Below are positions 1 to 9,100 of a stretch of 64,000 bases of DNA, piece after piece. Below the pieces are notes generated by a model, which was given only the letters and a program-made list of their open reading frames with translations, made no database searches and was not told where the DNA came from. The translations under genes and the position numbers were made by a program. Every line of letters begins with the position of its first letter. The stretch's first letter is position 1. The stretch lies in contig CAJOIT010000002.1 of the NCBI GenBank assembly GCA_905234755.1, positions 152,405 to 216,404 on the forward strand. Reading direction: 5' to 3'. The DNA is from an uncultured Bacteroidales bacterium (lineage in GTDB: Bacteria > Bacteroidota > Bacteroidia > Bacteroidales > ML635J-15).

Positions 1-1624
1 AAATGTCAGCCATATCCTTATTACGGTAAACAACAATGCATCACCTGAGGATACGCTGAAGGCGTGGAACAAAATCAACGAGATCTATAAGCGCGCTGTC
101 AATGGCGAAGATTTCTCGAAACTGGCGGACACCTATTCGCAAGACCCCTCAGTCGCCAAAAATCATGGCGATCTCGGTTACTGCACAGTGTTTGGTCTGG
201 TTTACGACTTCGAAACGGCAATGTACAACACAAAGCCGGGTGAAATCTCGAAGCCTTTCCGCACCCGCTACGGCTACCACATTGTAAAGGTCAACGACAA
301 ACGCCCTTCAAAAGGTCGCTACAGAATTGCACACATAATGGTGGTTTCTCCACAGGATGCAACCGATGACCAGAAGCGTGAAGCAAGGGAAACCATCGAA
401 AGTGTTTACGCACAGCTCAAGGCTGGTGCCGACTTTGCTGAAATGGCCGACAAGTACAGTGCCGACCGCAGAACAGCAATCAAAGGCGGCGAATTGGGCT
501 GGATAAATGTCGGAGGCAGAATGATTCGTGAATTCGAAGAAGCAGCCTTCAAATTGAACAATGTCGGTGACATTTCTGATATCGTTTCCACAGGCTATGG
601 ATACCACATTATCAAACTTCTCGAAAAAGAACCAATAAAGCCGTTTGAGGAATGCAAGGCTGACCTCAAGTCGAAGATAAGCGGAAACATGAGGTCGTAC
701 AAGGGCCGCGATGTTGTTGTTGCCAACTTGCGCAAGGAATACGGCATTAAGGACATGTCGAAGAAGGTTGCTCCGTTCTACAAAAAGTATGTTACCGATT
801 CCATTTTCAGTGGAACTTGGGTAATAGACTCCACATTGAAGCTCGACAAGGTGATTTTTGAGATAAAAGACCAGAAATATACAGAAAAGGATTTTGCTAA
901 GTATTTCCAGAAGTTCAATGTCAAGCAACCGCCAGTTGACATCAAGATGTTGGTACTCAATGCATATAAGCAATTCGGAGACAAGAATATAATCGAATAC
1001 GAAGAAAAGCACCTTGAGGAAAAATATCCATCATTCAAGTATTTGATGAAGGAATACCACGATGGCATTTTGCTTTTCGCTCTTACAAACGATGCCGTAT
1101 GGAACAAGGCAATTGCCGACAGCGCAGGTCTTGAAGCCTACTACGAGACCGTAAAGGACAACTACAAGTGGGGAGACCGCTACCTTGTGGAAACTTTTAA
1201 ATGCAAGGACGAAAAGACAGCTGTTGCTCTTTTAGAAGGCTTAACATATAACCCATATTGGGAAAAAGAGAAAGTTATCAGCAAATTAAATGAAAAGGAT
1301 TCTACTGCTGTAATTGCCGGCGAGTTGGCATTGGAAGAAAAAGGTCACAGTTTGCTTGTTGACAATGCAATTCGCGAGCATCCGGTTAATGCTGACACTG
1401 TAATATCAATATACAGAAGCGAGGAGGACAACTCTGTTACATTCATAATGTATCAGGAGCCGAAGATAAAGGAACTCAGCGAAATCAGAGGCATTGTCAC
1501 CGCCGCATATCAGGATTACCTTGAAAAGCAGTGGACTGAAAGTCTGCACAAGAAATACAATGTGAAGATTCATGAGGAATTGCTCGACCAAATTGTAAAG
1601 GAACTTTCCGAAGATAAGCAATAA
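1..1624 (+). CDS. Parvulin-type peptidyl-prolyl isomerase, 5' end outside window
   Basis: The frame is open from base 2 to the stop at 1622-1624, so about 540 C-terminal residues are visible and the start lies upstream. Two parvulin (PpiC) domains are seen: one beginning at the window edge (NVSHILI, then SVAKNHGDLGY and YGYHIVKV) and one from about base 320 (YRIAHIMV, GGELGWI, GYGYHIIKL). Roughly 300 further residues have no domain I recognise. Parvulins catalyse prolyl cis/trans isomerisation and, in this context, act as periplasmic chaperones for outer-membrane proteins. The stop overlaps the next ATG by one base (TAATG), and two further isomerase-related genes follow on the same strand, so this is an operon for envelope protein folding. 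Confidence 0.9.
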   Translation, partial: NVSHILITVNNNASPEDTLKAWNKINEIYKRAVNGEDFSKLADTYSQDPSVAKNHGDLGYCTVFGLVYDFETAMYNTKPGEISKPFRTRYGYHIVKVNDKRPSKGRYRIAHIMVVSPQDATDDQKREARETIESVYAQLKAGADFAEMADKYSADRRTAIKGGELGWINVGGRMIREFEEAAFKLNNVGDISDIVSTGYGYHIIKLLEKEPIKPFEECKADLKSKISGNMRSYKGRDVVVANLRKEYGIKDMSKKVAPFYKKYVTDSIFSGTWVIDSTLKLDKVIFEIKDQKYTEKDFAKYFQKFNVKQPPVDIKMLVLNAYKQFGDKNIIEYEEKHLEEKYPSFKYLMKEYHDGILLFALTNDAVWNKAIADSAGLEAYYETVKDNYKWGDRYLVETFKCKDEKTAVALLEGLTYNPYWEKEKVISKLNEKDSTAVIAGELALEEKGHSLLVDNAIREHPVNADTVISIYRSEEDNSVTFIMYQEPKIKELSEIRGIVTAAYQDYLEKQWTESLHKKYNVKIHEELLDQIVKELSEDKQ

Positions 1625-2475
1625 TGTACGCTAAATTGTTAACATTCATATCGTTCGCCATAACATTATGCTCGTGCGCTCACAATAGCGAAGAACCCGC
1701 GCAAGAAAAGTATGTGGCTAGTTTCGGCAAGGAAAAACTTACAGAAACAGAACTCATGCACGCAATAGGGGCATTTGCCAAGGGCAACGACAGCGCAGAA
1801 CTGGCAGACGAATACATTGACGGCTGGCTTACCGAGCGAATCATGTACAACGAAGCTTCAAAACTCCTGTACGACACTGCCGAAATCCACCGAAAAGCAA
1901 TGCAGTACCGCCGCCAGCTATTCGCTCACGAATACTGCCAAAAGTACATATACAGCAATGTGAACATGAATGTTACCGAAAAAGAAATTACCGACTACTA
2001 CGACAAGCATCTCAACGAATATGTCATCAACACCACATTCATTAAGGCGCACTACATGACAATCTCGCCAAAAATTGTAAGGTACTACGAAATATTTGAG
2101 AAGCTAAGGAAAAGCGACCTCGACAGCGAACAGGAACTCGGCGACTACTGCGATGGTCCCGACAAGAATGTTTATTTCGTAAAGGAATGGGTTGAACTCA
2201 ACGACTTCATAAAGCTGATAAACTTCAGCGGAACCATCGAACCTTACGAACTTAAATACAAAAATACACTCGACTTCGTACACGACACACTGCACCACTT
2301 GGTCAAAATTGACGACTACCTTATCCCCGGCGACCTTCTACCTATCGAGCTTGCAAAGCCAAGAATCATACAGATTATCATGAATAAGCGCAGACACGAC
2401 AAATACTTGCAGAACAAACGGGAACTAATGAACAAATACAAATCTGACGGAACTATTGTCATTGGCAACAAATAA
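1624..2475 (+). CDS. Lipoprotein of the SurA-cluster, SurA_N-like
   Basis: A 283-residue protein with a hydrophobic leader ending in a lipobox (TLCSC, Cys at residue 18), so it is probably a periplasm-facing lipoprotein. The body after the leader (VASFGKEKLTETEL, then a helical region and YYDKHLNEYV) resembles the N-terminal helical part of SurA/PpiC chaperones, but I see no parvulin catalytic core. It sits between two parvulin-type isomerases with 1-base overlap upstream and a 3-base gap downstream, so it is co-translated with them. A chaperone-like role in outer-membrane protein transit is inferred from context only. Confidence 0.7.
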   Translation: MYAKLLTFISFAITLCSCAHNSEEPAQEKYVASFGKEKLTETELMHAIGAFAKGNDSAELADEYIDGWLTERIMYNEASKLLYDTAEIHRKAMQYRRQLFAHEYCQKYIYSNVNMNVTEKEITDYYDKHLNEYVINTTFIKAHYMTISPKIVRYYEIFEKLRKSDLDSEQELGDYCDGPDKNVYFVKEWVELNDFIKLINFSGTIEPYELKYKNTLDFVHDTLHHLVKIDDYLIPGDLLPIELAKPRIIQIIMNKRRHDKYLQNKRELMNKYKSDGTIVIGNK

Positions 2476-2478
2476 CTT

Positions 2479-3813
2479 ATGAAAAGAATACTTTTTATTT
2501 CAATAATATGCCTGCTTGGGGCAAGTGCCTACTCGCAAGGAATCATCGACAAGATTGTCGGAATAGTTGGAAACGAAATTATAATGATGTCCGACATCGA
2601 GAACCAGTACATACAGATGGCAAGCCAGCAAATGAATGTGAACGAAAACACTCGATGCGAAATCCTCGAGGACATGTTGTTCCAGAAACTGCTATATGTG
2701 CAGGCTCAAAAGGATAGCATCGAGGTAACGCCAAAGGAAGTTGAAACCGAACTCGACCGCCGATTGAGCGTATTCATAAACCAGATTGGCTCGGAACAAA
2801 AGCTGGAAGAATATTTCGGCAAAACCATAAAGTCGATAAAGGAAGACCTGCGAAGCACCATCGAGGAACAAATGATGGCACAGAAAGTTCAGCAGAAAAT
2901 CATCGGTGACACCAAGGTAACACCATCGGAGGTAAAACGCTATTATGAAAAACTGCCAGCCGACAGCATTCCGACCATCGAAGCATACTACGAACTTTCC
3001 GAGATCGTCATCAAGCCCGAAGTTAGCAAGGAAGACAAAGAAAAGGTTATTGCCGAACTCAACAAGATTCGCGAGCGCATACAAAACGGCGAAAGTTTCT
3101 CGACAATGGCTGTGCTTTATTCCGAAGACCCCGGATCAGCAATGAAGGGTGGCGAACTTGGATTCGTCAGCAAGACTGACCTTGTACCCGAATTTTCGCA
3201 GGTAGCGTTCAACCTGACAAGTCCGCTGGATGTCTCACAAGTGGTTGAAACGGAATATGGATTCCATATCATTCAGATGATTGAAAAAAAGGGCAACATG
3301 ATGAATTTCCGCCACATCCTGATGAAACCAAAAGTAAGCATGGAAGCACTGGAAGCAGCCGACAAGAAAGCAAACGAAGTTTACGACATCCTCAAGACCG
3401 ACACAATCAGTTTTGTCGATGCGGTAAAGAAATACAGCAACGGTGACAGCAAGGGTTCCGATGGAAAAGTCATGAATCCGTACTACGGTGATGCCCATAT
3501 GACATCCGACTTCCTCGACCCATATACCAAATCTGCAGTGATGCCACTAAAGGAAGGCGAATACTCGAAGCCGTTCCTATCTACAGACAACAAGGGTATC
3601 CGCGTTATCAAGATTGTACGCCTTGACCTCGATGTAAAGGAGCACAAGGCAAACATGAAGGACGACTACCTCACCTTGCAAAGATACGCCCTCGAGGACA
3701 AGAACAGCAAGCTAATAGATGAATGGATAAAGGACAAAGTCAAAGGCGTTTATATCAAGGTTGACGATGAATACAAGGACTGCAAGTTCAATGTTGACTG
3801 CTGGATAAAGTAA
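2479..3813 (+). CDS. surA: SurA-like periplasmic chaperone and peptidyl-prolyl isomerase
   Basis: 444 residues with a signal peptide (MKRILFISIICLLGASAYSQ). The mature start IDKIVGIVGNEIIMMSDIE is typical of SurA. A SurA N-terminal helical domain covers about residues 22-160. Two parvulin domains follow: about 168-275 (YELSEIVIKP, GGELGFVS, EYGFHIIQM) and about 275-375 (FRHILMKPKV). SurA binds unfolded beta-barrel proteins in the periplasm and hands them to the BAM complex. It is the last gene of the three-gene folding operon, and a 148-base repeat-rich gap follows before the cyclophilin gene. Length and domain order fit the family. Confidence 0.9.
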   Translation: MKRILFISIICLLGASAYSQGIIDKIVGIVGNEIIMMSDIENQYIQMASQQMNVNENTRCEILEDMLFQKLLYVQAQKDSIEVTPKEVETELDRRLSVFINQIGSEQKLEEYFGKTIKSIKEDLRSTIEEQMMAQKVQQKIIGDTKVTPSEVKRYYEKLPADSIPTIEAYYELSEIVIKPEVSKEDKEKVIAELNKIRERIQNGESFSTMAVLYSEDPGSAMKGGELGFVSKTDLVPEFSQVAFNLTSPLDVSQVVETEYGFHIIQMIEKKGNMMNFRHILMKPKVSMEALEAADKKANEVYDILKTDTISFVDAVKKYSNGDSKGSDGKVMNPYYGDAHMTSDFLDPYTKSAVMPLKEGEYSKPFLSTDNKGIRVIKIVRLDLDVKEHKANMKDDYLTLQRYALEDKNSKLIDEWIKDKVKGVYIKVDDEYKDCKFNVDCWIK

Positions 3814-3957
3814 GAGCTAAAGCTCCAAGCCTTTAAGACATTGAGCCTTCAAGCCCCAGAAAAGCCTAAGGCATAAAAACAGCGAAACGAGAAACCTAGA
3901 AACGCCGAAGGCATAGAAACATAGAAACAGCGAAGCTAGAAACTTAGAGACTAACAC
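3814..3957 (+). repeat. GAAAC mini-hairpin repeat, copy 1
   Basis: Intergenic DNA made of AGAAAC/CTAGAAAC units interrupted by small palindromes with 3-4 nt loops: GAGC-TAAA-GCTC (3814-3825), GCC-TAA-GGC (3864-3872), GCC-GAA-GGC (3904-3912) and AGC-GAA-GCT (3929-3937). The repeat runs to within 4 bases of the cyclophilin ATG, so it would form that gene's translation initiation region. The same architecture recurs at six other places in the window. Confidence 0.8.
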
Positions 3958-3961
3958 AACC

Positions 3962-4420
3962 ATGAAAATCGCAAAAATCAAAACCGAAGTTGGCACCATG
4001 AAGGTGAACTTCTATTTCAACGATGCACCAAATACGGTAGCAAATTTCATAAAACTGGCGGAAGAAGGCTTCTATAACGGACTGCGCTTCCACCGCGTAA
4101 TTCCAGAATTTGTAGTGCAAGGCGGCTGCCCATTCTCGCGCAACCTAGGCGACCCAAGAGTCGGCACAGGTGGACCGGGCTACAAAATCAAGTGCGAGCT
4201 TAACGGTGGCAACCAGTACCATGACCGCGGCGTACTCTCGATGGCACACGCCGGACGCGACACAGGCGGTTCGCAGTTTTTCATCTGCCTTACTCGCGAA
4301 TACACCAAGCATCTCGACCGTCAGCACACTTGCTTCGGCAGAGTGGTCGAAGGATTGGACGTGCTTGACAAAATTCGTCAGGGATGCAAGATTGAGGAAA
4401 TAACGATTGAAGAAGAATAA
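3962..4420 (+). CDS. Cyclophilin-type peptidyl-prolyl cis-trans isomerase
   Basis: A 152-residue single-domain cyclophilin with no signal peptide, therefore probably cytoplasmic. Family motifs are clear: FHRVIPEFVVQGG (catalytic Arg), GRDTGGSQFFI, and LDRQHTCFGRV near the C-terminus. The position of the cyclosporin-contact Trp of human CypA appears to be His here (KHLDRQH), as is common in bacterial cyclophilins. The gene follows the SurA cluster but is separated from it by a repeat region that also supplies its upstream translation context. No purine-rich ribosome site is obvious. Confidence 0.93.
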   Translation: MKIAKIKTEVGTMKVNFYFNDAPNTVANFIKLAEEGFYNGLRFHRVIPEFVVQGGCPFSRNLGDPRVGTGGPGYKIKCELNGGNQYHDRGVLSMAHAGRDTGGSQFFICLTREYTKHLDRQHTCFGRVVEGLDVLDKIRQGCKIEEITIEEE

Positions 4421-4431
4421 TACTAACGAAA

Positions 4432-5448
4432 ATGAAAACCAAACTTTTCGCCATCACCACATTGCTTCTTGCCCTAATAGCATGGAGTTGCAATTCGCCA
4501 AAGGCGACCGAACCAACCGAAAGCACTGAAACTGAAACAAAGTCCGAAACAGAAGCCGTAAGCGAAAGCGATTTTTCGGCACTTGTCGGACAATGGTGCG
4601 ATGCGCATAACACCAAGGATGTGGCTGTCTTGTCGAACATATACGGCCAAAATGTCATGTTCTATGGTTCGCCTATGGACAAGAACGAATGCATTGAAAA
4701 CAAACTGGCGTTTTTCAAGAAAAAACCAGATTTCAAGCAGGAAGCAACTGGCGAAATAACGATCGAAAATATCAGTGTGGATGAGGTGAAATGCAGTTTT
4801 ACCAAATCTGTTACCGTTGACGGCAAAACAACCGACTACCCCTCCTACTTGCATTTCCGCAAGGCTGGCAACGATTGGAAAATTTCAATTGAAAGCGACC
4901 TTGTTACAGATGAAAATCTAGCAAAACGCACCGAAAAGAAGAATCTCAATCAGGAAATGGGCGACAGATATGATGTCCCTGGCACTTACGATTTCAACGG
5001 CGACGGAAAGAAGGAATCGTGCTACCTGCTCGAACCAAAGAAATACGATGACGAAGACCATTTCATGGAATGCGAAGGCGAATGCAACTGCCTTATCATG
5101 TTCTCCGACAGCAACATACCGCCTATCGAGGTTGAAACCTGCATTGGAGGCAAACCAAAAATTTACGGCGATCTGGATGGAAACGGCACCATTGAAATTG
5201 GCATTTGGCCATGGTGGTGGACAAGTTGCTGGCATACCTTCTATATATATACGCTTGTAAATGGTGAATGGGAATTCTTTGTAGAACCGTTTTCCGTACA
5301 CTGCAACCTGATGGAAGCTCTGGAAGAATCTGGCGAACCTATCATCACTCCTGTAAAAGGTCAAAAGGATATGTTCAAGATAATATACTCCTACTTTGAT
5401 GAGGAAGAAGGCATAATGGAAGGAACTGAGATTGTAAAGAAATTGTAA
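4432..5448 (+). CDS. Lipoprotein with NTF2-like domain and Asp-rich calcium-type motifs
   Basis: 338 residues; leader ends at lipobox AWSC (Cys 20), followed by a Thr/Glu-rich linker. About residues 45-165 look like an NTF2/SnoaL-type fold (LVGQWCDAHNTKDVAVLSNIY, then a beta-rich part ending HFRKAGNDWKI). The C-terminal half has two Asp/Asn/Gly motifs resembling calcium loops or FG-GAP units (DFNGDGKKES and DLDGNGTIEIG) and a Trp-rich stretch (WPWWWTSCWHTFY). The gene lies 11 bases after the cyclophilin and converges on truA with only 3 bases between the stop codons. Function unknown; an outer-membrane or periplasmic lipoprotein is the safest reading. Confidence 0.65.
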   Translation: MKTKLFAITTLLLALIAWSCNSPKATEPTESTETETKSETEAVSESDFSALVGQWCDAHNTKDVAVLSNIYGQNVMFYGSPMDKNECIENKLAFFKKKPDFKQEATGEITIENISVDEVKCSFTKSVTVDGKTTDYPSYLHFRKAGNDWKISIESDLVTDENLAKRTEKKNLNQEMGDRYDVPGTYDFNGDGKKESCYLLEPKKYDDEDHFMECEGECNCLIMFSDSNIPPIEVETCIGGKPKIYGDLDGNGTIEIGIWPWWWTSCWHTFYIYTLVNGEWEFFVEPFSVHCNLMEALEESGEPIITPVKGQKDMFKIIYSYFDEEEGIMEGTEIVKKL

Positions 5449-5451
5449 TTA

Positions 5452-6174
5452 TCAGTATTCTACCTCGGTTAAAAACAATCCATCTGCTGGCACCGACTGA
5501 CCAGCTTCGCAACGATCCTTGCTTTCGATAATACGGCAAAAGTCACCTACCGAAAGTTTGTCCTTTCCAACCTCTACCAATGTGCCCACGATAGCGCGCA
5601 CCATATTGCGGAGAAAACGGTCAGCGGAAATGCGAAATACAATCTGGTCGCCATCCCTAACAAACTCTGCACGATAAATTTTGCAATTGTTGGTCTTCAC
5701 ATCCGTATGCAACTTGCTGAAACTCGTAAAATCAGTATAATTGAACAATTTATCAGCCGCTTCCTGCATTCTGGCGACATTGAGAGAATAGCGGACATGC
5801 CACGAAAAGCCCTTTAAAAATGGATTCTTTCGCTGCGTTATTACATATTTGTACGAACGTTTCTTTGCATCAAAACGAGCATGGAAACTTTCATCAGCCT
5901 TGACAATTGAAAAAATTGAAATATCATCGGGCAACACTCCGTTGAGCCGATCAGTGATTTTTGCATCGATTTCCGCATTTGCATCAAAATGCGCCACATA
6001 GTATTCGGCATGAACACCAGTATCGGTACGTCCACAACCGGTTACGGAAATATTTTCGCGAAGAACCTTTCCCAAAGCCTCCTCCAGCGTTTCCTGCACG
6101 GTTGAAGCATTAGGCTGCGACTGCCAGCCATGGTAATGCGTACCAACATACGAAAGGTCAATTCTGTAGCGCAT
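5452..6174 (-). CDS. truA: tRNA pseudouridine synthase A
   Basis: 240 residues, full length for TruA, which converts U38-U40 in the tRNA anticodon stem-loop to pseudouridine. The N-terminus has the family signature YVGTHYHGWQSQP, and the catalytic Asp is Asp51 in GCGRTDTGVHA. Later motifs FRISADRFLRNMVRAIVG also match. It starts 5 bases downstream of the stop of the large T9SS protein gene, so it may be transcribed from that gene's promoter. Its end nearly touches the convergent lipoprotein gene, with no room for a terminator between them. Confidence 0.96.
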   Translation of the reverse strand: MRYRIDLSYVGTHYHGWQSQPNASTVQETLEEALGKVLRENISVTGCGRTDTGVHAEYYVAHFDANAEIDAKITDRLNGVLPDDISIFSIVKADESFHARFDAKKRSYKYVITQRKNPFLKGFSWHVRYSLNVARMQEAADKLFNYTDFTSFSKLHTDVKTNNCKIYRAEFVRDGDQIVFRISADRFLRNMVRAIVGTLVEVGKDKLSVGDFCRIIESKDRCEAGQSVPADGLFLTEVEY

Positions 6175-6179
6175 ATCCG

Positions 6180-9100
6180 TTATTGCTTGCTTATCTTAAT
6201 TGTGTGAACCTCATCGCCGACACGAAGCCTAGCAAAATACATTCCTGCATTAAGCTCTGAACCGAATTTTATCGGACTCTCAACGTTCTTACCTTCAATT
6301 ACAATTTGCCCAAGAGTATTTACAACCTCGTAAGCTACTGTTTCTGCTCCATTTACGCTGAACTCAATTGTAATTTCATCACCAAAAGGATTAGGATATG
6401 CAGAAATATCTCCTATTTTGTCAATATTGATTGCTACAGGTGGGTCGATTGGCGGTTCATCGTTTCCTCCACAACGAACAATGTTGGAATAAATTCTATC
6501 GTAAGTTACATCTCCCAATACTAGCGGATGGCTCATCTTTATCATTATGCGATAGTAAGTTCCGCCTTCGTACTGATTCATCTGAATGTAATTGTATGTA
6601 CTGAAAAGCACTGAATCTACAACTTCCAATGTTTCGGGCGAATCACCTGCTAGCAGATATGTGAAAGTTTCGGTAATGCCCATGTACGGACTCCAGTTAA
6701 GGTTGCAAACATTGTTGTTGTCGCAAATGGCTGCAAGTACAATAGTGCGGTGGAAATCGTTTACCTCGCTCTCGTCGCCACAGTTGCTTACTGCTGTTAC
6801 CTTATATTTATAGTATTGTTCCGCAACATTTACAGCAGTATCCTCGTACATGGATTCGTTGTTGAAGCCTACCGTAGCTATTTGTGAGAAACCATCACCA
6901 GAATCGCGGTAAACCCTATATGATGCCGTACCTTGGTTTTCTGTCTTATTCCAACGCAATATTACCGAATTCGATTCTGTAACACTTGCAAGCGCAAGTT
7001 TATCACCTGTATACGGACGGCGGAAACTTATGTTTGCCTCATCGTACAGACGACAGCCCATATTGTCGGTCACTGTTACCGAATAATCACCCTCGGCATC
7101 CACAACTACAGTCTGCGAAGTAGCATCATTGCTCCACTGATACGAAGCATAACTGCCTGCATCGAGCGCATAGGTTTGTCCTTCACAAAGAACCATATCC
7201 TCAAAACTTCCAATCAATTGCATTTCTGGCTCAGTTACAACAGTGTCTATTACAGTTGTACAATTGTCTGCATCGGTTATCGAAACCGAATAATTGCCTG
7301 CTGAAAGCGAGTTAGCATTATTTGTATTGGAAATACCATTACTCCATGCAAATGAGAAACCACTATTAGGTGTTATGGAAATTGCACCATTGCTTGCGCC
7401 GTTGCAGGTAGCATCTGTTACAGAAACACCAAAATTGTGCGGCTCGGCATCCTCTACAACCACCTGAATTGTATCGGTGCAGTTGTGGCTATCCTTTGCT
7501 ACCAAGTAATATGTTCCGGGGGCAACATTTTGGTATTGCTGTTGTAAGCAAACAGGAGTGAGATTTTCATTCAACCAGAAATATTGCGCGTAAACTCCTG
7601 TTCCTCCTGTTGCCGATGCCGATAGTTGAGCATCGTTTGCTCCAGCACAAGTGGTTGGTGACAATTGAGCCGAAGCAATAAGCTCTGCTGGTTCTATTAT
7701 GTTCACCGACAAGGTTGCAACACATGAATTTGCATCTGTAACAGTAAGCGAATACACGCCTGCAAAAATGTTTGCCCTGTCCGATGTGTTTGCACCATCC
7801 TGCCATGTATAAAGATAAGGCTCTGATCCACCTTCTACAGTTGTGGAAATTGCACCGTTGCTTGCCCCATAACATGTTATATTGGTTTGATTTGCAGTAA
7901 CATCAAGTGCCGATGGCTGTGAAATGCTACGCGAAACACTTGCCATACAACCATTTGCATCGGTAATAGTCAGTGAATAGTTGCCGGATGAAAGATTTGT
8001 CCTGTCCTCTGTTGCAATGCCATCGTTCCATGAATAGTTATATGCTAGCGTTCCGCCTGTGACTGAAACTGAAATAGAACCGTTTTCGGCTCCATAACAA
8101 GTTATATTTGATGCTTCTGCTTGTACCGACAACAAATCGGGCTGAGTTATCGTGAACGACTGCGAAACGGTGCAATAATTTCTATCGGTTACTGTGCATG
8201 AATATTCGTTAGCAGCAAGATTATCTATTGTTGCTGTTTCTGCATTGTTATTCCATGCATATGTGTATGGCGAAGTTCCACCAGAAACATTAAGCGAGAT
8301 TCTTCCCGAATTGTCACCGTTGCACAAAAGATTGTCAGATGTTGCATTGGTAAGAATCTGATCTTTCTCAACAACCGTAGCTGCTAATATTCTAGTGCAG
8401 GTTCCCGATGTTATTGTAACCGAATAATTTCCTGCGCCAAGATTTGTGCGTTCGGTTGCCGATGTATTGCCATTTTCCCAAACAAAAGTCGATGCGCCAA
8501 GATTTGAAAGCGAAAGACTTCCTGTTTCTCCGAAGCAATCTGGCTGAATATAGGTAAGATTCTGATTTTGAAGTGCGGTTCCATATTCGACAAAGAATAC
8601 CGAATCTGCTATTATTTTACCTGCCGAGTTTTTTGCCAAAATATGCTTGTAACCTCCCGAGATGCTTGCAAAACTTCCACTTGTCTGCCAATTTTCGCCA
8701 TTGTCAATCGAATATGCAGATGCTCCGCTTGCCGAAATTGTCATGCTTGCATTGCTGCTACCATCACAGGTTTCGGATTGCGATGAGATAGTAAATTCGG
8801 TGTTGCAGTCGATGCAGATTCTTGCCACATTGCCATTATTACATATCGCCCAAACAACTCCGTTGCCTGCCGATGCAATGCTCTGGTAGTTCCCTTCGGC
8901 AACTTCGCTCCATATTGTTGAATATTCATAAATTTTACCATTGGAAAGGAGTACATATACATTTTCGTCACATGCTGCTGCCGAAACTATGTCCTGAGGC
9001 AACCCAGGTTCTATAAGTTCCGCAATCGGCGAGCCCGACGGATTGAAACTTGCGATTCCACTACCAACGGTTATATACATATTTCCAGACGCTGTCTTTA

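Noticed and set aside
308..1012. Long minus-strand reading frame (234 codons) inside the isomerase gene
   Set aside because: It is antisense to a clear parvulin gene, has no family motif, no promoter element and a residue composition typical of a shadow frame.
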